35,927 nucleotides of DNA from CAYVQE01 sp964633205 (GCA_964633205.1 CAZWFN010000056.1:1-35927); one strand, 5' to 3'; positions 9,801 through 17,713 are shown, numbered from the stretch's first letter. Notes: generated by a model not told the origin, from the letters alone. Numbers and translations: made by a program.

Positions 9801-10106
9801 GATCAGGACTGCGACGGCCAGGATCAAACCTGCGGCGGTTGCACCGACGCCGACGGTGACGGTCACACCCCGGTCAACTGCGGCGGCCTGGATTGCGACG
9901 ACAGCGATCCCAACACCTACCCCGGCGCCGAGGAGATCTGCGGCGACGGCATCGACCAGGACTGCGACGGGCTCGATCCGGCCTGCCCCGACAGCGGAGG
10001 CTGCGGTTGCAGCCACCGGCCCGGCCGCGCCGGTGGTTGGCTGGCGCTGCTGGCCTTGCTGGGCTCGATGGGCGCAGTGGAATACCGCCGCCGGCGCCGC
10101 TGTTGA
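6816..10106 (+). CDS. Secreted Cys-rich MopE-repeat protein with MYXO-CTERM-like tail
   Basis: This protein of about 1096 residues is a surface protein. The signal peptide ends LALPARA before QFCPD. Three domains like the bacterial pre-peptidase C-terminal fold (each ending near YxLTIDC) lie at about 6900-7270, 7440-7830 and 7840-8215. One MopE-type metal-binding motif lies between the first two. A Cys-rich tandem array (NCGGVCVDT, CGGC, GWGDCDGDP, TGCE) fills 8220-9380. Four more MopE repeats at 9382-9990 follow the pattern DxDGDG, DCDD, HPGA-E-CGDGIDQDCDG. The end has SGGCGC, one hydrophobic helix and RRRRR, the layout of a MYXO-CTERM sorting tail processed by myxosortase. AAGGAG (6801-6806) sets ATG 6816 over ATG 6744. 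Ligands may be calcium or copper. Confidence 0.9.
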   Translation: MRTLLATGSAVAVITALALPARAQFCPDPEVIQCGDAVSGNTSGGPDWLIDYSCDGNQWKGPEAHYLLAIDQCVELTMTLEPSGFDAALFVLPRVAGTCRADLCQAVADSGLTGETEVLEATAAPGAYNLVIDGYESLFDIGYGPYTLTIDCTPHPECSDADGDGFYADDGSCPCGDDCADDDAARHPGAFEVCEDGIDQNCDGFDRQCPDCTPTDDLNCNLAGSTDMGPLADKIHDWCGLGENNWYGNEAILTLQQPSPVGVVFETVSAADIDLFAVRPAGPGVCDPERCITWAMTDSGDERIAFYAHADQTIYLVADGWGYASPEFDWTASCYDQACTAGPTIACGQTVSGDTSNGSNAVEIYDGIGYTMPAPEAVHTFSPEGDALVNIDLDFAAGIDLALLVLEDSGRGCHPADLVAAADLDNTTVVGRESLSLQTVAGVTYYVVIDGWDEADQGAYDLTIDCVSICPAGTTDCGGVCVDTQTDLDHCGGCGQACAFAHAAAGCVGGVCQLGACDAGWGDCDGDPQTGCEADLNSDASCGSCDNSCTAPAFCHQGACTEQCPGELTNCGGVCVDTDTDSANCGSCGHVCSFDHAAASCAGGECQLGACDADRGDCDGDPATGCETDLLTDPDFCGDCDTQCGGDTPFCVAGSCSGQCPGELTNCGGVCVDTQTDIGHCGGCDQACAFDHAAAECVAGVCQMGACDDGWADCDADPATGCETELGTLDDCGGCGDACAAPHAENSCVDGSCQVGGCDDGWGDCDADAANGCETELGTLDDCGACGDTCDFAHADGACVDGGCQMGECHTSYADCNGDPADGCEADLRSEASCGSCDNACGETEDCDGGECVSSCRDLDGDGHQAESCGGDDCNDYDANTYPGAPEVCGDGIDQDCDGVDQPCGDCPDRDGDGHQDAACGGDDCDDTDADVHPGATEICGDGIDQDCDGVDQPCGDCQDQDGDGYQDAACGGSDCDDNDPNVHPGAAEICGDGIDQDCDGQDQTCGGCTDADGDGHTPVNCGGLDCDDSDPNTYPGAEEICGDGIDQDCDGLDPACPDSGGCGCSHRPGRAGGWLALLALLGSMGAVEYRRRRRC

Positions 10107-10246
10107 TCCGGCAGTGAACCCGCGTTCGATCAAGGCGATGGCCGCAAAAGCGGTTGCATTCGGCGCCCGATTGTCGGAGGCTGCTGTCCACCGGGTCATA
10201 CCCGGCACAACGTTGCCGCAGACGGCAGAGCCGCAGGGAGGCCAAC

Positions 10247-11179
10247 CTGACTGCTGAAATCCGAAACCGGTCTCGGACGGGCTTGTGGCTGGCAGCCTGT
10301 CTGCTGGGCTGGCTGGCCCAGCCCGGCGCCGCCGGCGCCGTATCGGGTGGTGGCGATTTCATCGGCGCCCGGCCGCTGAGCATGGGCGGCGCCCACCGCT
10401 CGATCGTCACCGGCAACGACGCCATCTTTCTCAACCCGGCCGGGATGAGCCTGTTCAAGCGCTACTCGTTCGAGTCCCAATACCTGGTCAAGCCCCACTG
10501 GGCGGCCAAAGATGGACCGGACGAGCACATCTTCAACACCTCGGTGGTCGACAACCAGCTGGCACCCTTCGCCACCGGACTGTCCTATACCCGGGTCGAA
10601 CGCGGCAAGAGCAAGAAGGGCAACCGCTACGACATGGCGTTTTCCTACGCCCTGTCGAACAGCCTGATGCTGGGCACCAATGTCAAGTACCTCAACTACG
10701 ATCGCGACGGCAACGAAGACGCGGTCGATGCGGTCACGCTGGACGTGGGCATGTTGCTGCGGTTCGACTTCGGGCTGCACATCGGTGTGGTCGGCTACAA
10801 CCTGACCAACACGGCCGACTACCTCGATCATCCCATCTCGATGGCCACGTCGATCATGTACTCGCCCTTTCGGTCCCTGGAGTTGGCCTTCGACTGGAGC
10901 ATCAACTTCCAGAAGCCGGCCGACCCGGACGAACCGCTGGACAAGAAGAAGACCGGTTACTCCTACCACTTCGGCGCCGAGTACCTGCTGATGGGCCAGA
11001 TCCTGCTGCGGGCCGGCTACGTGATCGAGGGCAGCGATCCGCGGCTGGAGGACGAGCAGTACTGGACCGTGGGCGCCGGCTACATCTCCGAGTCGATCGC
11101 CATCGACTTCGGCTACCAAGGCTCGGTGTACCACAGCTGGAACAACACCTTCGGCGTGCTGGTGCGCGTTTTTCTCTGA
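10247..11179 (+). CDS. PorV/PorQ-like outer-membrane beta-barrel protein
   Basis: This protein of about 310 residues has a signal peptide (LWLAACLLGWLAQPGAAGA) and the N-terminal pattern ARPLSMGGAHRS, then NDAIFLNPAGM, typical of PorV/UPF0164-like outer-membrane proteins. The rest alternates polar and hydrophobic residues in strands and ends in Phe-Leu, as barrel proteins often do. Known relatives act as channels or as partners for secreted surface proteins; here the role is inferred only. The start is unusual: GGGAGG (10236-10241) sits five bases before CTG 10247, while the in-frame TTG codons at 10154 and 10283 lack a good site. It follows the MYXO-CTERM gene, so it may help display that protein. 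Confidence 0.75.
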   Translation: MTAEIRNRSRTGLWLAACLLGWLAQPGAAGAVSGGGDFIGARPLSMGGAHRSIVTGNDAIFLNPAGMSLFKRYSFESQYLVKPHWAAKDGPDEHIFNTSVVDNQLAPFATGLSYTRVERGKSKKGNRYDMAFSYALSNSLMLGTNVKYLNYDRDGNEDAVDAVTLDVGMLLRFDFGLHIGVVGYNLTNTADYLDHPISMATSIMYSPFRSLELAFDWSINFQKPADPDEPLDKKKTGYSYHFGAEYLLMGQILLRAGYVIEGSDPRLEDEQYWTVGAGYISESIAIDFGYQGSVYHSWNNTFGVLVRVFL

Positions 11180-11185
11180 GCTGAG

Positions 11186-11216
11186 CGTTGCCCGCCGTGC
11201 GGCGGATTCCGCAACG
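11186..11216. terminator. Hairpin between converging genes
   Basis: CGTTGC plus CCGCCG pairs with CGGCGG plus GCAACG, with a five-base bulge (ATTCC) on one side and a two-base centre. It lies between the stop of the PorV-like gene and the stop of the opposing FG-GAP gene, where a shared terminator is expected. There is no T-run, so factor-independent termination is uncertain. Confidence 0.4.
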
Positions 11217-11226
11217 ACGCAAGCGT

Positions 11227-12768
11227 TCAGGGCTTGCTGCTGGTATCGCGGCTGCCGCGGTGGCTGTACACCCAGACATCGCCGCGGTGTTCTTCCACTG
11301 ACGGAAACGCCACCAGCAACCCCCAGGGCCCGGCCGGTTGCGGCCGCCAAGGCTGCACCGCCGACGTGGCGTGGAGATCGACGGCCCAACAGGCACCGTC
11401 GTCGAAGCCGCCCTGGTCGCGCCCCGAACGAATCTCCAGCCGATCGGGCTTGCCGGCCGAGCCGGCCCCGGCCCGGCCGATGACGGCGTCCGGCCGACCG
11501 TCGCCGTCGAAGTCGCGGCCGAAGATCGGGTAGGTCCCGCCCAACTCCTGGTTGGCGCTGAAGTCGACCGCGAACGAGGACGACAGGCTGTAGTCCGGCC
11601 GAGCCCGCAAGCCGGCGGCCCGCGCCAGGTGGACGTGGAAATCCACGTCGATCTTGCCGGTCAGCAGCACCTGGCTCATGACCATGATGCCCATCTCCAC
11701 GTGCGGCCGGACCAGGTCGGCCCGGCCATCGCCGTCCACGTCGACCGGCCGCGCCAGCGCGCCGTAGCCGGTCGAGCGGATGCGCAGGTCCGGCTCGCTG
11801 CGGTAGCCGCCGTCGTCGCGGGCCAGGTGCACCCAGACCTCGGAGCGCATGTTGGCGAGGCCGCCGGAGGACTTGTTGAACATCAGATCGGCCCGGCCGT
11901 CGCCGTCGAAATCGGCGGCCGCGCCTCGCAGGTGGACCCCGCGGCGGATGCGCTCCTCGCGGCTGAGCACTGCGAAGCGCCGGTGCAGTTGCGGCTCGGC
12001 CGCGAAGCCCCCGTCGTCGCGGGCGCGGAACACGGCCACCGCGTCGTTGCTGAAAAAGATCAGGTCGCGCCGGCCGTCGCCGTTTTGGTCGATGAACTGA
12101 AAACGCGGCAACACGAGCTGGAACATGGACGAAAAGTCGCGCCCCGGCCGCTGGTTTTCGGCCGCGGTGTAGATCCGGGTCCGGAACGGAACCCGCAGCA
12201 TGCGTTGCAGCCGGGCCGGCGGTCCGCAGGCGTAGAGCGACAGGCGGCCGATGGGCACGGTCGGCACCATGAGGCCGCAGCCCGCGCGGTCGCCGAGATC
12301 GACCAGCAGGTCCATCGGCGGCAGCCTGTCCTGCTGCGGCTGCGCGGCCAGGGTCATGGCCTCCAGCAGGCGCTGTGGTCTCTCGGCCAGCCAGCCCTGG
12401 TCGCGGCCGGCCAGGATCCAGACCCCATCGTCCATCAGCAGCAGCACGTCGGACCGGCCGTCGCCGTCGGCGTCGCCCACATCGAAGGCCACTGCGCGCT
12501 CGGGCAGGGACAGGATCTGCCGCGGCCGCTCGTCGAGCCGTTGCTGCTCGAGGGCGTACAGCGACAGGCGGCCGCGGCTGTCTGGCGGCAATCCCTGGCG
12601 CCAGAAGACCAGCACCTCGCGAGCGCCGTCACCGTCGACGTCGGCCGCCCGCACCGCCACCACCCGGCCGGGCACCTTGATCTCGGCGCGCTCCAGCCCG
12701 ACCGGCTCGGCCGGCCCGGAGGCCGCGGCGGCCAGCAACAGCAGCCAGGCGGCCGCCCCGGCGGCCAT
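11227..12768 (-). CDS. Exported FG-GAP/VCBS repeat (beta-propeller) protein
   Basis: This 513-residue protein has a signal peptide (hydrophobic run ending AAAASGPA) and six calcium-binding loops of the FG-GAP type, each D-x-(D/N)-GDG-xx-(D/E): DVDGDGARE, DADGDGRSD, DQNGDGRRD, DFDGDGRAD, DVDGDGRAD and DFDGDGRPD. Such arrays fold as integrin-like beta-propellers and bind proteins, sugars or other ligands outside the cell. Its ATG overlaps the TGA of the upstream ABC ATPase by one base (TGATG), and a GTG one codon earlier is also possible. GGGAG lies just upstream inside the ATPase gene. The overlap implies coupled translation and a shared role with the transporter, which is an inference. There is no lipobox. 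Confidence 0.85.
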   Translation of the reverse strand: MAAGAAAWLLLLAAAASGPAEPVGLERAEIKVPGRVVAVRAADVDGDGAREVLVFWRQGLPPDSRGRLSLYALEQQRLDERPRQILSLPERAVAFDVGDADGDGRSDVLLLMDDGVWILAGRDQGWLAERPQRLLEAMTLAAQPQQDRLPPMDLLVDLGDRAGCGLMVPTVPIGRLSLYACGPPARLQRMLRVPFRTRIYTAAENQRPGRDFSSMFQLVLPRFQFIDQNGDGRRDLIFFSNDAVAVFRARDDGGFAAEPQLHRRFAVLSREERIRRGVHLRGAAADFDGDGRADLMFNKSSGGLANMRSEVWVHLARDDGGYRSEPDLRIRSTGYGALARPVDVDGDGRADLVRPHVEMGIMVMSQVLLTGKIDVDFHVHLARAAGLRARPDYSLSSSFAVDFSANQELGGTYPIFGRDFDGDGRPDAVIGRAGAGSAGKPDRLEIRSGRDQGGFDDGACWAVDLHATSAVQPWRPQPAGPWGLLVAFPSVEEHRGDVWVYSHRGSRDTSSKP

Positions 12769-13583
12769 CACGCCGGCTCCCGGAGCTGGCCGGCCATCGG
12801 CGTGAACAGCCGCTGGCCGGTCAGCTCGTTGACGCCCACGTAGATGTCGATGCCGAATACCCGGCGCAGCCGCGCGTAGGTCATGACCTCCTCCAGCGGA
12901 CCGCTGTATGCCAGCTCGCCCTGATGCAGCAGCGAGAACTGGTGCCCGTAGGCAGCGGCCAGGTTCAGATCGTGCACCGCGGCCAGCACCGCGGTGCGGG
13001 TCTGGCTGCGCACGCGTTCGATCAGCTCGTAGAGCTCGACCTGGTGGCGGATGTCGAGATGCGCCGCCGGCTCGTCGAGCAGCAGCAGGCGCGGCTGCTG
13101 GGCCAGCGCCTTGGCCACCACCACCCGCTTGAACTCGCCGCCGGACAGCTCGGACATGCGCCGGCCGGCCAGCGCCTCCACGCCGGTGGCCCGCATGGCC
13201 TCGCGGGCCACCTGGCGGTCGGCCTCGCCGTCGAGCGCCAGCGGCCCGCGGTGCGGCACCCGGCCGAGCAGCACCACCTCCTCGACGGTGAACGGGAAGG
13301 CCACCTCGAAGCGCTGCGGCACCACCGCCACCTGCCGCGCCAGTGCGCGCCGGTTCCAGCGACTGCGGTCGCGTCCGAACAGGGCGATGCTGCCGGCGGC
13401 CGGCTCCAACGCCCCGGCCAGCAGCTGGATCAGCGTCGACTTGCCCGAACCGTTGGGCCCCAGCAGACAGCCGAAGGCGCCCACCGGCAAATCCAAGTCA
13501 ATGCCGCGCAGCACCGGCCGCTCGCCGTAAGCGAACTCCAGCCCCCGCACCCGCAAGGCCAATTCTTGATCCGCATCGCTCAT
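12768..13583 (-). CDS. btuD: BtuD/FecE-type ABC transporter ATP-binding protein
   Basis: This 271-residue ATPase has all ABC motifs: Walker A GPNGSGKST, Q-loop VVPQRFEVAFPFTVEE, signature LSGGEFKRV, Walker B LLLLDEPAAHLD and switch histidine AAVHDLN. The Q-loop region, length and the C-terminal YARLRRVFGIDIYV place it in the vitamin B12/haem/iron-siderophore importer group (BtuD, HmuV, FecE). It would power the FecCD-type permease at 18667-19710, fed by the binding protein at 24758-25681; both are also on the minus strand but far away. ATG 13583 has GGGAGG about ten bases upstream. An open frame extends further upstream but lacks a site. The substrate cannot be settled from sequence, so the symbol is provisional. 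Confidence 0.9.
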   Translation of the reverse strand: MSDADQELALRVRGLEFAYGERPVLRGIDLDLPVGAFGCLLGPNGSGKSTLIQLLAGALEPAAGSIALFGRDRSRWNRRALARQVAVVPQRFEVAFPFTVEEVVLLGRVPHRGPLALDGEADRQVAREAMRATGVEALAGRRMSELSGGEFKRVVVAKALAQQPRLLLLDEPAAHLDIRHQVELYELIERVRSQTRTAVLAAVHDLNLAAAYGHQFSLLHQGELAYSGPLEEVMTYARLRRVFGIDIYVGVNELTGQRLFTPMAGQLREPA

Positions 13584-13686
13584 CGCCAGCGATCCTCCCA
13601 ACCGCAGGACGAGTCTACCCACCACCGCCGCCGGATTCCAGCGCCACCAACCACGCCCGCCGGCATCTGAACGCATCGGTCCGCCC

Positions 13687-13715
13687 TGTTCATCCGGCTC
13701 CGCCTCGGTTATCAT
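13687..13715 (+). promoter_or_regulatory. Candidate promoter for the 700-aa lipoprotein gene
   Basis: TATCAT (13710-13715) is a good -10 hexamer, and TGTTCA (13687-13692) sits 17 bases upstream as a poor -35. Transcription would start near 13722, leaving about 40 bases before the ATG at 13762 with its Shine-Dalgarno sequence. The candidate rests mainly on the -10 match. Confidence 0.4.
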
Positions 13716-13761
13716 CGGGCGCAATCCGCGCTCGGTGTGATCGCAGACGGGAGGTGTATCC

Positions 13762-15864
13762 ATGGCACCGGTCCAGCTGACATGCCGGCGGCGGCCGCCG
13801 GTGTACCTGGCCCACTGCAGCCGCCGGCTTTGGTGTTTTGTTTGCCTTTTATTGCTGACCGCTGCCGGCTGCGCCGCGCAGGGGCCCGCGGCGAGCGACC
13901 CGGCCGACCGTGAGGACCGGCCGCTGGATTCGGCACTGGCGGCCTTGCCCGCCGATGCGCCGATCCAGGTGCTGATCCGCTGGCCGGCGCTGCACGCGCT
14001 GGGGGCGCGCATCGCCGTGCCCATGCTGGCGCGGGCGGCCGCGCAAGAGCCGCCGCTGGGCCGTGCCGGCCGCCAGCTGGCCGAGGCCGTCGCACGGCTG
14101 CGGGCCGAGATGCGCACCCGCCTGGGAGCCGATCTGCTCTCCGCCCGGGGTTGGGCGGAGATCGGTGTCGACTGCGAGCGGCCCTGGGCGGCGGCGCTGC
14201 TGCGCCCCGACCCGGGGCTGCAGCGCGCGGTGGACCACTGGCGCCGCCTGGTCGACGGCAGCTTCCGAGAAGATCCGACCTGGGCCGATGCGCTGAGCCG
14301 CATGCCCGAACAAGAGCAGGGGACATTCTATGCCCTGCGCACCCCCGCCGTGATGCTGCACTCCGCGCTGCTGCTGCCGCTGGCGGCGCCCGCGCGCTTC
14401 GAGCGCGCCCTGCAGCGCTACCTGGGCAGTGGGGATGCAAAGCAACCCGGGTCAGACAGCCTGGGGCTGCACCTGAGGACCGGGGACCTGGCTCCGGCGG
14501 CGCGACAGCTCGATGCCTTGTCGGGTTCGATCCGCGAAGAGCAGGCGCCGCGGCTGCTGCGCCGGCTGGCGGATCTGGGGGTCGCCTACCTGTTCATCCA
14601 GCCGCTGCCCATCGCGCCTTTCCGCCGTGACGTGTGGACGGTGCGGCTGGATGGCGATCGAGCGCGGATCGACGACTTCGGGCTGGTGATGGGGCGCGAC
14701 GACCTGGACTACGTGCTCGAGGAGATCGCCCACCGGCTGCGCAGCGAGCAAGACACCAGCGGACCGGGTGCCGACGCCGTCTCGGCGACCTGGGGCGCGG
14801 TCGACCCGCGGGCGGGCCTGGCCGCGCTATTCGACTTCGCGGCGCTGGCCCGGCTGGCCGGCCTGTCCGGTGCGATGCGAACCATCGCCGTCTTGTCTTA
14901 CGTCGACGGCGATAGGCGCCAGGCGGTGTTTCGCCAGGGCATCGCCCTGTCCCGGCGCAGCGGTGGCCCCGCGGCCTTCGAGCGCCCCCTTCTGCGCGAT
15001 CTCACCTGGACCCTGCGGGCCCCGCGGCCCGACCGGCTCGAGCAGCAGATGCTGGTCGGCCTGACGCCGGCCGGGCGCCGGGCCTATGGGGCCAGCGATG
15101 GGCACCAGACGCGCCTGGCGCTCGGCGCGGCAGCCGACGAGGCGCTGGCCGTGCTGCACCTCGCCCCCGACGGCGAGGCCGTCTACCGCTCCGCCCTGCC
15201 CGCCCACCCGCCGCCGCCGGCGGCCATCGCCGAGTGGCTGCGCGAGGCCGGGCCCTGGGCCCTGCTGGGCCTGGTGCGCTGGTGGCCACAGATTCGGGCC
15301 ACCCTGCTCTACCACAGCGCGAGCGAACCGGTGCGCTGGAGCCGCAGCGCAGCCACCATCGTGCTGCAAAGCCTGGTCGAGCCAGACGGCGTGACCCGAC
15401 CGCGCGGCTGGACCCTGCTGCACTGCCCGGACGAGGCCCCGCTGCTCGATCCTTGGCTGGCGCGCCTGCTCGGCCCGAGCCAGCCGCCGACCGACGTAGG
15501 GAAGAGCCCGGCCGGCGACGCCATGTCCCGCCGGCGCATCGGCGGTCTGGTGCTCGAACACGGCCGCTTGCCGCTGGATGCGCTGAACCGACCCGAACTG
15601 CTGGCCGTTGGCACCGAGTCCGCCCGGCGGCTGCTCGACGGCGCCGAACGTTTCGACCGCGTCCGCACGGAGCATGCGCTGGAACTCAACGCAGCGCTCG
15701 ACCGGCTGTGGCGCCAGCTGGCCCGGCTGCCGGCGGTCGGCAGCGACCGCGACCTGCGATCCCTGATCGACTGGCTGGCCGGCGAGGCCCGCCGACTCGA
15801 GCTGAAGGCCGGACCCGACCCGGCCCGGGGCGTGCTGCGGGCAGCGATCGCGCTCGACTGGTAA
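13762..15864 (+). CDS. Hypothetical lipoprotein, about 700 residues
   Basis: I do not recognise a named family with confidence. The N terminus has basic residues, a hydrophobic stretch (LWCFVCLLLLTAAGC) and a probable lipidated Cys37. A mature domain then starts with LDSALAALPADAPIQVLIRWPALHALG. The opening with P-A-D-A and a following strand loosely recalls DUF3352-type proteins of this group of bacteria, which is a weak resemblance. The rest mixes helices and strands, with no evident catalytic motif and few Cys. GGGAGG (13749-13754) gives a clear start at 13762. It is transcribed away from the ABC ATPase and is followed after 79 bases by the acyl-CoA dehydrogenase. It most likely sits in the envelope. 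Confidence 0.8.
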   Translation: MAPVQLTCRRRPPVYLAHCSRRLWCFVCLLLLTAAGCAAQGPAASDPADREDRPLDSALAALPADAPIQVLIRWPALHALGARIAVPMLARAAAQEPPLGRAGRQLAEAVARLRAEMRTRLGADLLSARGWAEIGVDCERPWAAALLRPDPGLQRAVDHWRRLVDGSFREDPTWADALSRMPEQEQGTFYALRTPAVMLHSALLLPLAAPARFERALQRYLGSGDAKQPGSDSLGLHLRTGDLAPAARQLDALSGSIREEQAPRLLRRLADLGVAYLFIQPLPIAPFRRDVWTVRLDGDRARIDDFGLVMGRDDLDYVLEEIAHRLRSEQDTSGPGADAVSATWGAVDPRAGLAALFDFAALARLAGLSGAMRTIAVLSYVDGDRRQAVFRQGIALSRRSGGPAAFERPLLRDLTWTLRAPRPDRLEQQMLVGLTPAGRRAYGASDGHQTRLALGAAADEALAVLHLAPDGEAVYRSALPAHPPPPAAIAEWLREAGPWALLGLVRWWPQIRATLLYHSASEPVRWSRSAATIVLQSLVEPDGVTRPRGWTLLHCPDEAPLLDPWLARLLGPSQPPTDVGKSPAGDAMSRRRIGGLVLEHGRLPLDALNRPELLAVGTESARRLLDGAERFDRVRTEHALELNAALDRLWRQLARLPAVGSDRDLRSLIDWLAGEARRLELKAGPDPARGVLRAAIALDW

Positions 15865-15902
15865 TGGGTGGGCGGCGGGGCGATCCCGGCGCGCGGATCG
15901 GC

Positions 15903-15908
15903 TATACT
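15903..15908 (+). promoter_or_regulatory. Candidate -10 element (TATACT) for the acyl-CoA dehydrogenase gene
   Basis: TATACT matches the sigma-70 -10 consensus at four of six positions in otherwise GC-rich DNA and lies about 35 bases before the GTG start at 15944. No good -35 is seen. A start near 15915 would leave a short leader holding the GGAGG site. Confidence 0.35.
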
Positions 15909-15943
15909 GGGCCCGGCCGCTGGCGCGGCCGAGGAGGTGAGCC

Positions 15944-17674
15944 GTGCGTGCTGTAGAAGAAAAGCGCGATCGGGGTGGGCGCTTTGCGGGCATCGACGAC
16001 GGGCGGGCCGATCTGGTGGCCTGGGAGGCGGAGCAGCCGGACAACGCCTATGCGGCCGACCGCCATTTCCGCGAGGTGCTGGCGCTGCATGCCGGCGATG
16101 CGCTGGCCACGCTGGAGGCCGATCTGCTGCCCTTCGGCGCCGCGGTGGCCGGCGAGCTCGACGCGCTGGTGCGCGAGAACAACCTGCACGTCAACCTGCC
16201 GCGGCTCGAACGCCACGACGGCGTGGGCGTGGCCCGCGAGCAGGTGATCCACCACCCGGCCTACCATCTGGCCGGCGAAGGCATCTACGGCGCCGGGCTG
16301 ATCGCGGCGCTGGCCGAGGAGCCGGTGTGGCTGGGCGCGCTGGCTCGCTTCTACGTCTCGTCCTATTTGGGCGAGGCGGGCCACAACTGCCCGGTGGCCT
16401 GCACCGCCGGCCTGGTCCGGGTGCTGCAGCAGCTGGCGCCCGAGCCGCTGCAGCAGCGCTACCTGCCCGGGCTGCTGGACCGCGACTACGATCGCCACCT
16501 GGAGGGTGCCCAGTTTCTGACCGAGGTGCAGGGCGGCTCGGACGTGGGCGCCAACGCCTGCATCGCCGAGCCGGCCGGCGACGACCGCTACCGGCTCAGC
16601 GGCGAGAAGTGGTTTTGCTCCAACATCGACGCCGACCTGTTTCTCATGACCGCCCGCCGCGATGCTGCGGACAGCGGCACACGCGGGCTGGGGCTGTTTT
16701 TGGTGCCGCGGCATCTCGACGACGGCCGGCCCAACGGCTTCGTCGTCCGCCGGCTCAAGGACAAGCTGGGCACCCGCTCCATGGCCTCGGGCGAGGTGGA
16801 CTTCGACGGCGCCTTGGGCTGGCACATGGGTCCGCTCGACGCCGGCTTCAAGAACATGATGCGGCTGGTGATCCACACCTCCCGGCTGTACAACGCGGTC
16901 GGCTGCTGCGGGCTGGCCCGCCGGGCCTACGTCACCGCCCGCGGCTATGCCCGCCGCCGGCGGGCTTTCGGCCACACCATCGCCGACTACCCGCTGGTGC
17001 AGGAGACCCTGGCCGGCATCAAGGCCGAATGCGACGCCATGGTCTCGGCCAGCTTCCACATCGCCGCGCTGCAGGACCGCCTCGAGGCCGGCCGGGCCAG
17101 CGAGCAGGAACAGGACTTCTTGCGCTTGGCGGTCAACCTGAACAAGGTGCGCAGCGCCAAATCGGCCCGCTGGGCGGTGGTCGAGGGCATCGAGGTGTTG
17201 GGCGGCAACGGGGCCATCGAGACCTTCTCGGTGCTGCCGCGGCTGCTGCGCGACGCCATCGTCTACGAGAACTGGGAGGGCACCCACAACACCCTGCTGA
17301 TGCAGATGTGGCGCGACATGCACAAGGCCCGCCTGCAGCAGGGCTTCGGCGAGCACCTGGCCGGCCTGCTGGCCGGCAGCGGCGGCCAGCGGGCCGAGCG
17401 GCTGGGCGGCTGGCTGGCCGCGGCGCGGGCCGATTTGGATCGCGTGCTGCAGCTCGACCAGCGCGCCGGGCCGGTGGCTCTGCGGCCCCTGCTCGATCGG
17501 TTGAGCTATTTGATGTACGCCATCGTGCGCCAGCACGAGCTCGACCGCCTGGCCGAGCCCGATCCGGCCTCGGCCGCCAGCCTGGATTTGCTGCTGGCCG
17601 AACGCCTGGCCGCCGCGCCCGAGCGCGACCCGGCCCACCTGGACCGCATCCAGCAGATCGCCGAATCGCTCTGA
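15944..17674 (+). CDS. AidB-like acyl-CoA dehydrogenase
   Basis: This 576-residue flavoprotein matches the acyl-CoA dehydrogenase superfamily, closest to the AidB-like branch. FAD and substrate motifs are in order: LTEVQGGSDVG (192-202), SGEKWFCSN (219-227), DKLGTRSMASGEVDF (273-287), RRRRAFG (337-343) and EVLGGNGAIE (417-426). The likely catalytic base is Glu445 in YENWEGTHN. Members oxidise acyl-CoA esters at the alpha-beta position and pass electrons to ETF; AidB itself is linked to alkylation stress. No ETF gene is nearby. GTG 15944 is set by GGAGG at 15933-15937. The helical C-terminal extension of about 115 residues is usual for this branch. A patatin-like gene follows, which fits a lipid role. 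Confidence 0.92.
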   Translation: MRAVEEKRDRGGRFAGIDDGRADLVAWEAEQPDNAYAADRHFREVLALHAGDALATLEADLLPFGAAVAGELDALVRENNLHVNLPRLERHDGVGVAREQVIHHPAYHLAGEGIYGAGLIAALAEEPVWLGALARFYVSSYLGEAGHNCPVACTAGLVRVLQQLAPEPLQQRYLPGLLDRDYDRHLEGAQFLTEVQGGSDVGANACIAEPAGDDRYRLSGEKWFCSNIDADLFLMTARRDAADSGTRGLGLFLVPRHLDDGRPNGFVVRRLKDKLGTRSMASGEVDFDGALGWHMGPLDAGFKNMMRLVIHTSRLYNAVGCCGLARRAYVTARGYARRRRAFGHTIADYPLVQETLAGIKAECDAMVSASFHIAALQDRLEAGRASEQEQDFLRLAVNLNKVRSAKSARWAVVEGIEVLGGNGAIETFSVLPRLLRDAIVYENWEGTHNTLLMQMWRDMHKARLQQGFGEHLAGLLAGSGGQRAERLGGWLAAARADLDRVLQLDQRAGPVALRPLLDRLSYLMYAIVRQHELDRLAEPDPASAASLDLLLAERLAAAPERDPAHLDRIQQIAESL

Positions 17675-17698
17675 GCGCCGCCGCCGCCCGAGCGCGCA

Positions 17699-17713
17699 CC
17701 CCGGGGCCCGGGG
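17699..17713 (+). terminator. Possible terminator after the acyl-CoA dehydrogenase gene
   Basis: CCCCGG pairs with CCGGGG across a three-base loop, followed by CGGTTTC. It lies about 25 bases after the stop codon and before the next gene's -10-like element. The T-run is short, so termination is only likely. Confidence 0.35.

Noticed and set aside
8220..9990. CRISPR-like or satellite array
   Set aside because: The repeats are imperfect, of variable length and in frame; they encode Cys-rich and MopE protein repeats.
10142..10153. CCGC/GCGG mini-hairpin after the MopE gene as a terminator
   Set aside because: Four base pairs with no T-run are too little to support.
6870..10208. Long minus-strand open frame opposite the MopE gene (1112 codons)
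   Set aside because: It is the antisense of the GC-rich Cys repeat array; the product is a monotonous Ala/Val/Gly string with no start signal or family pattern.
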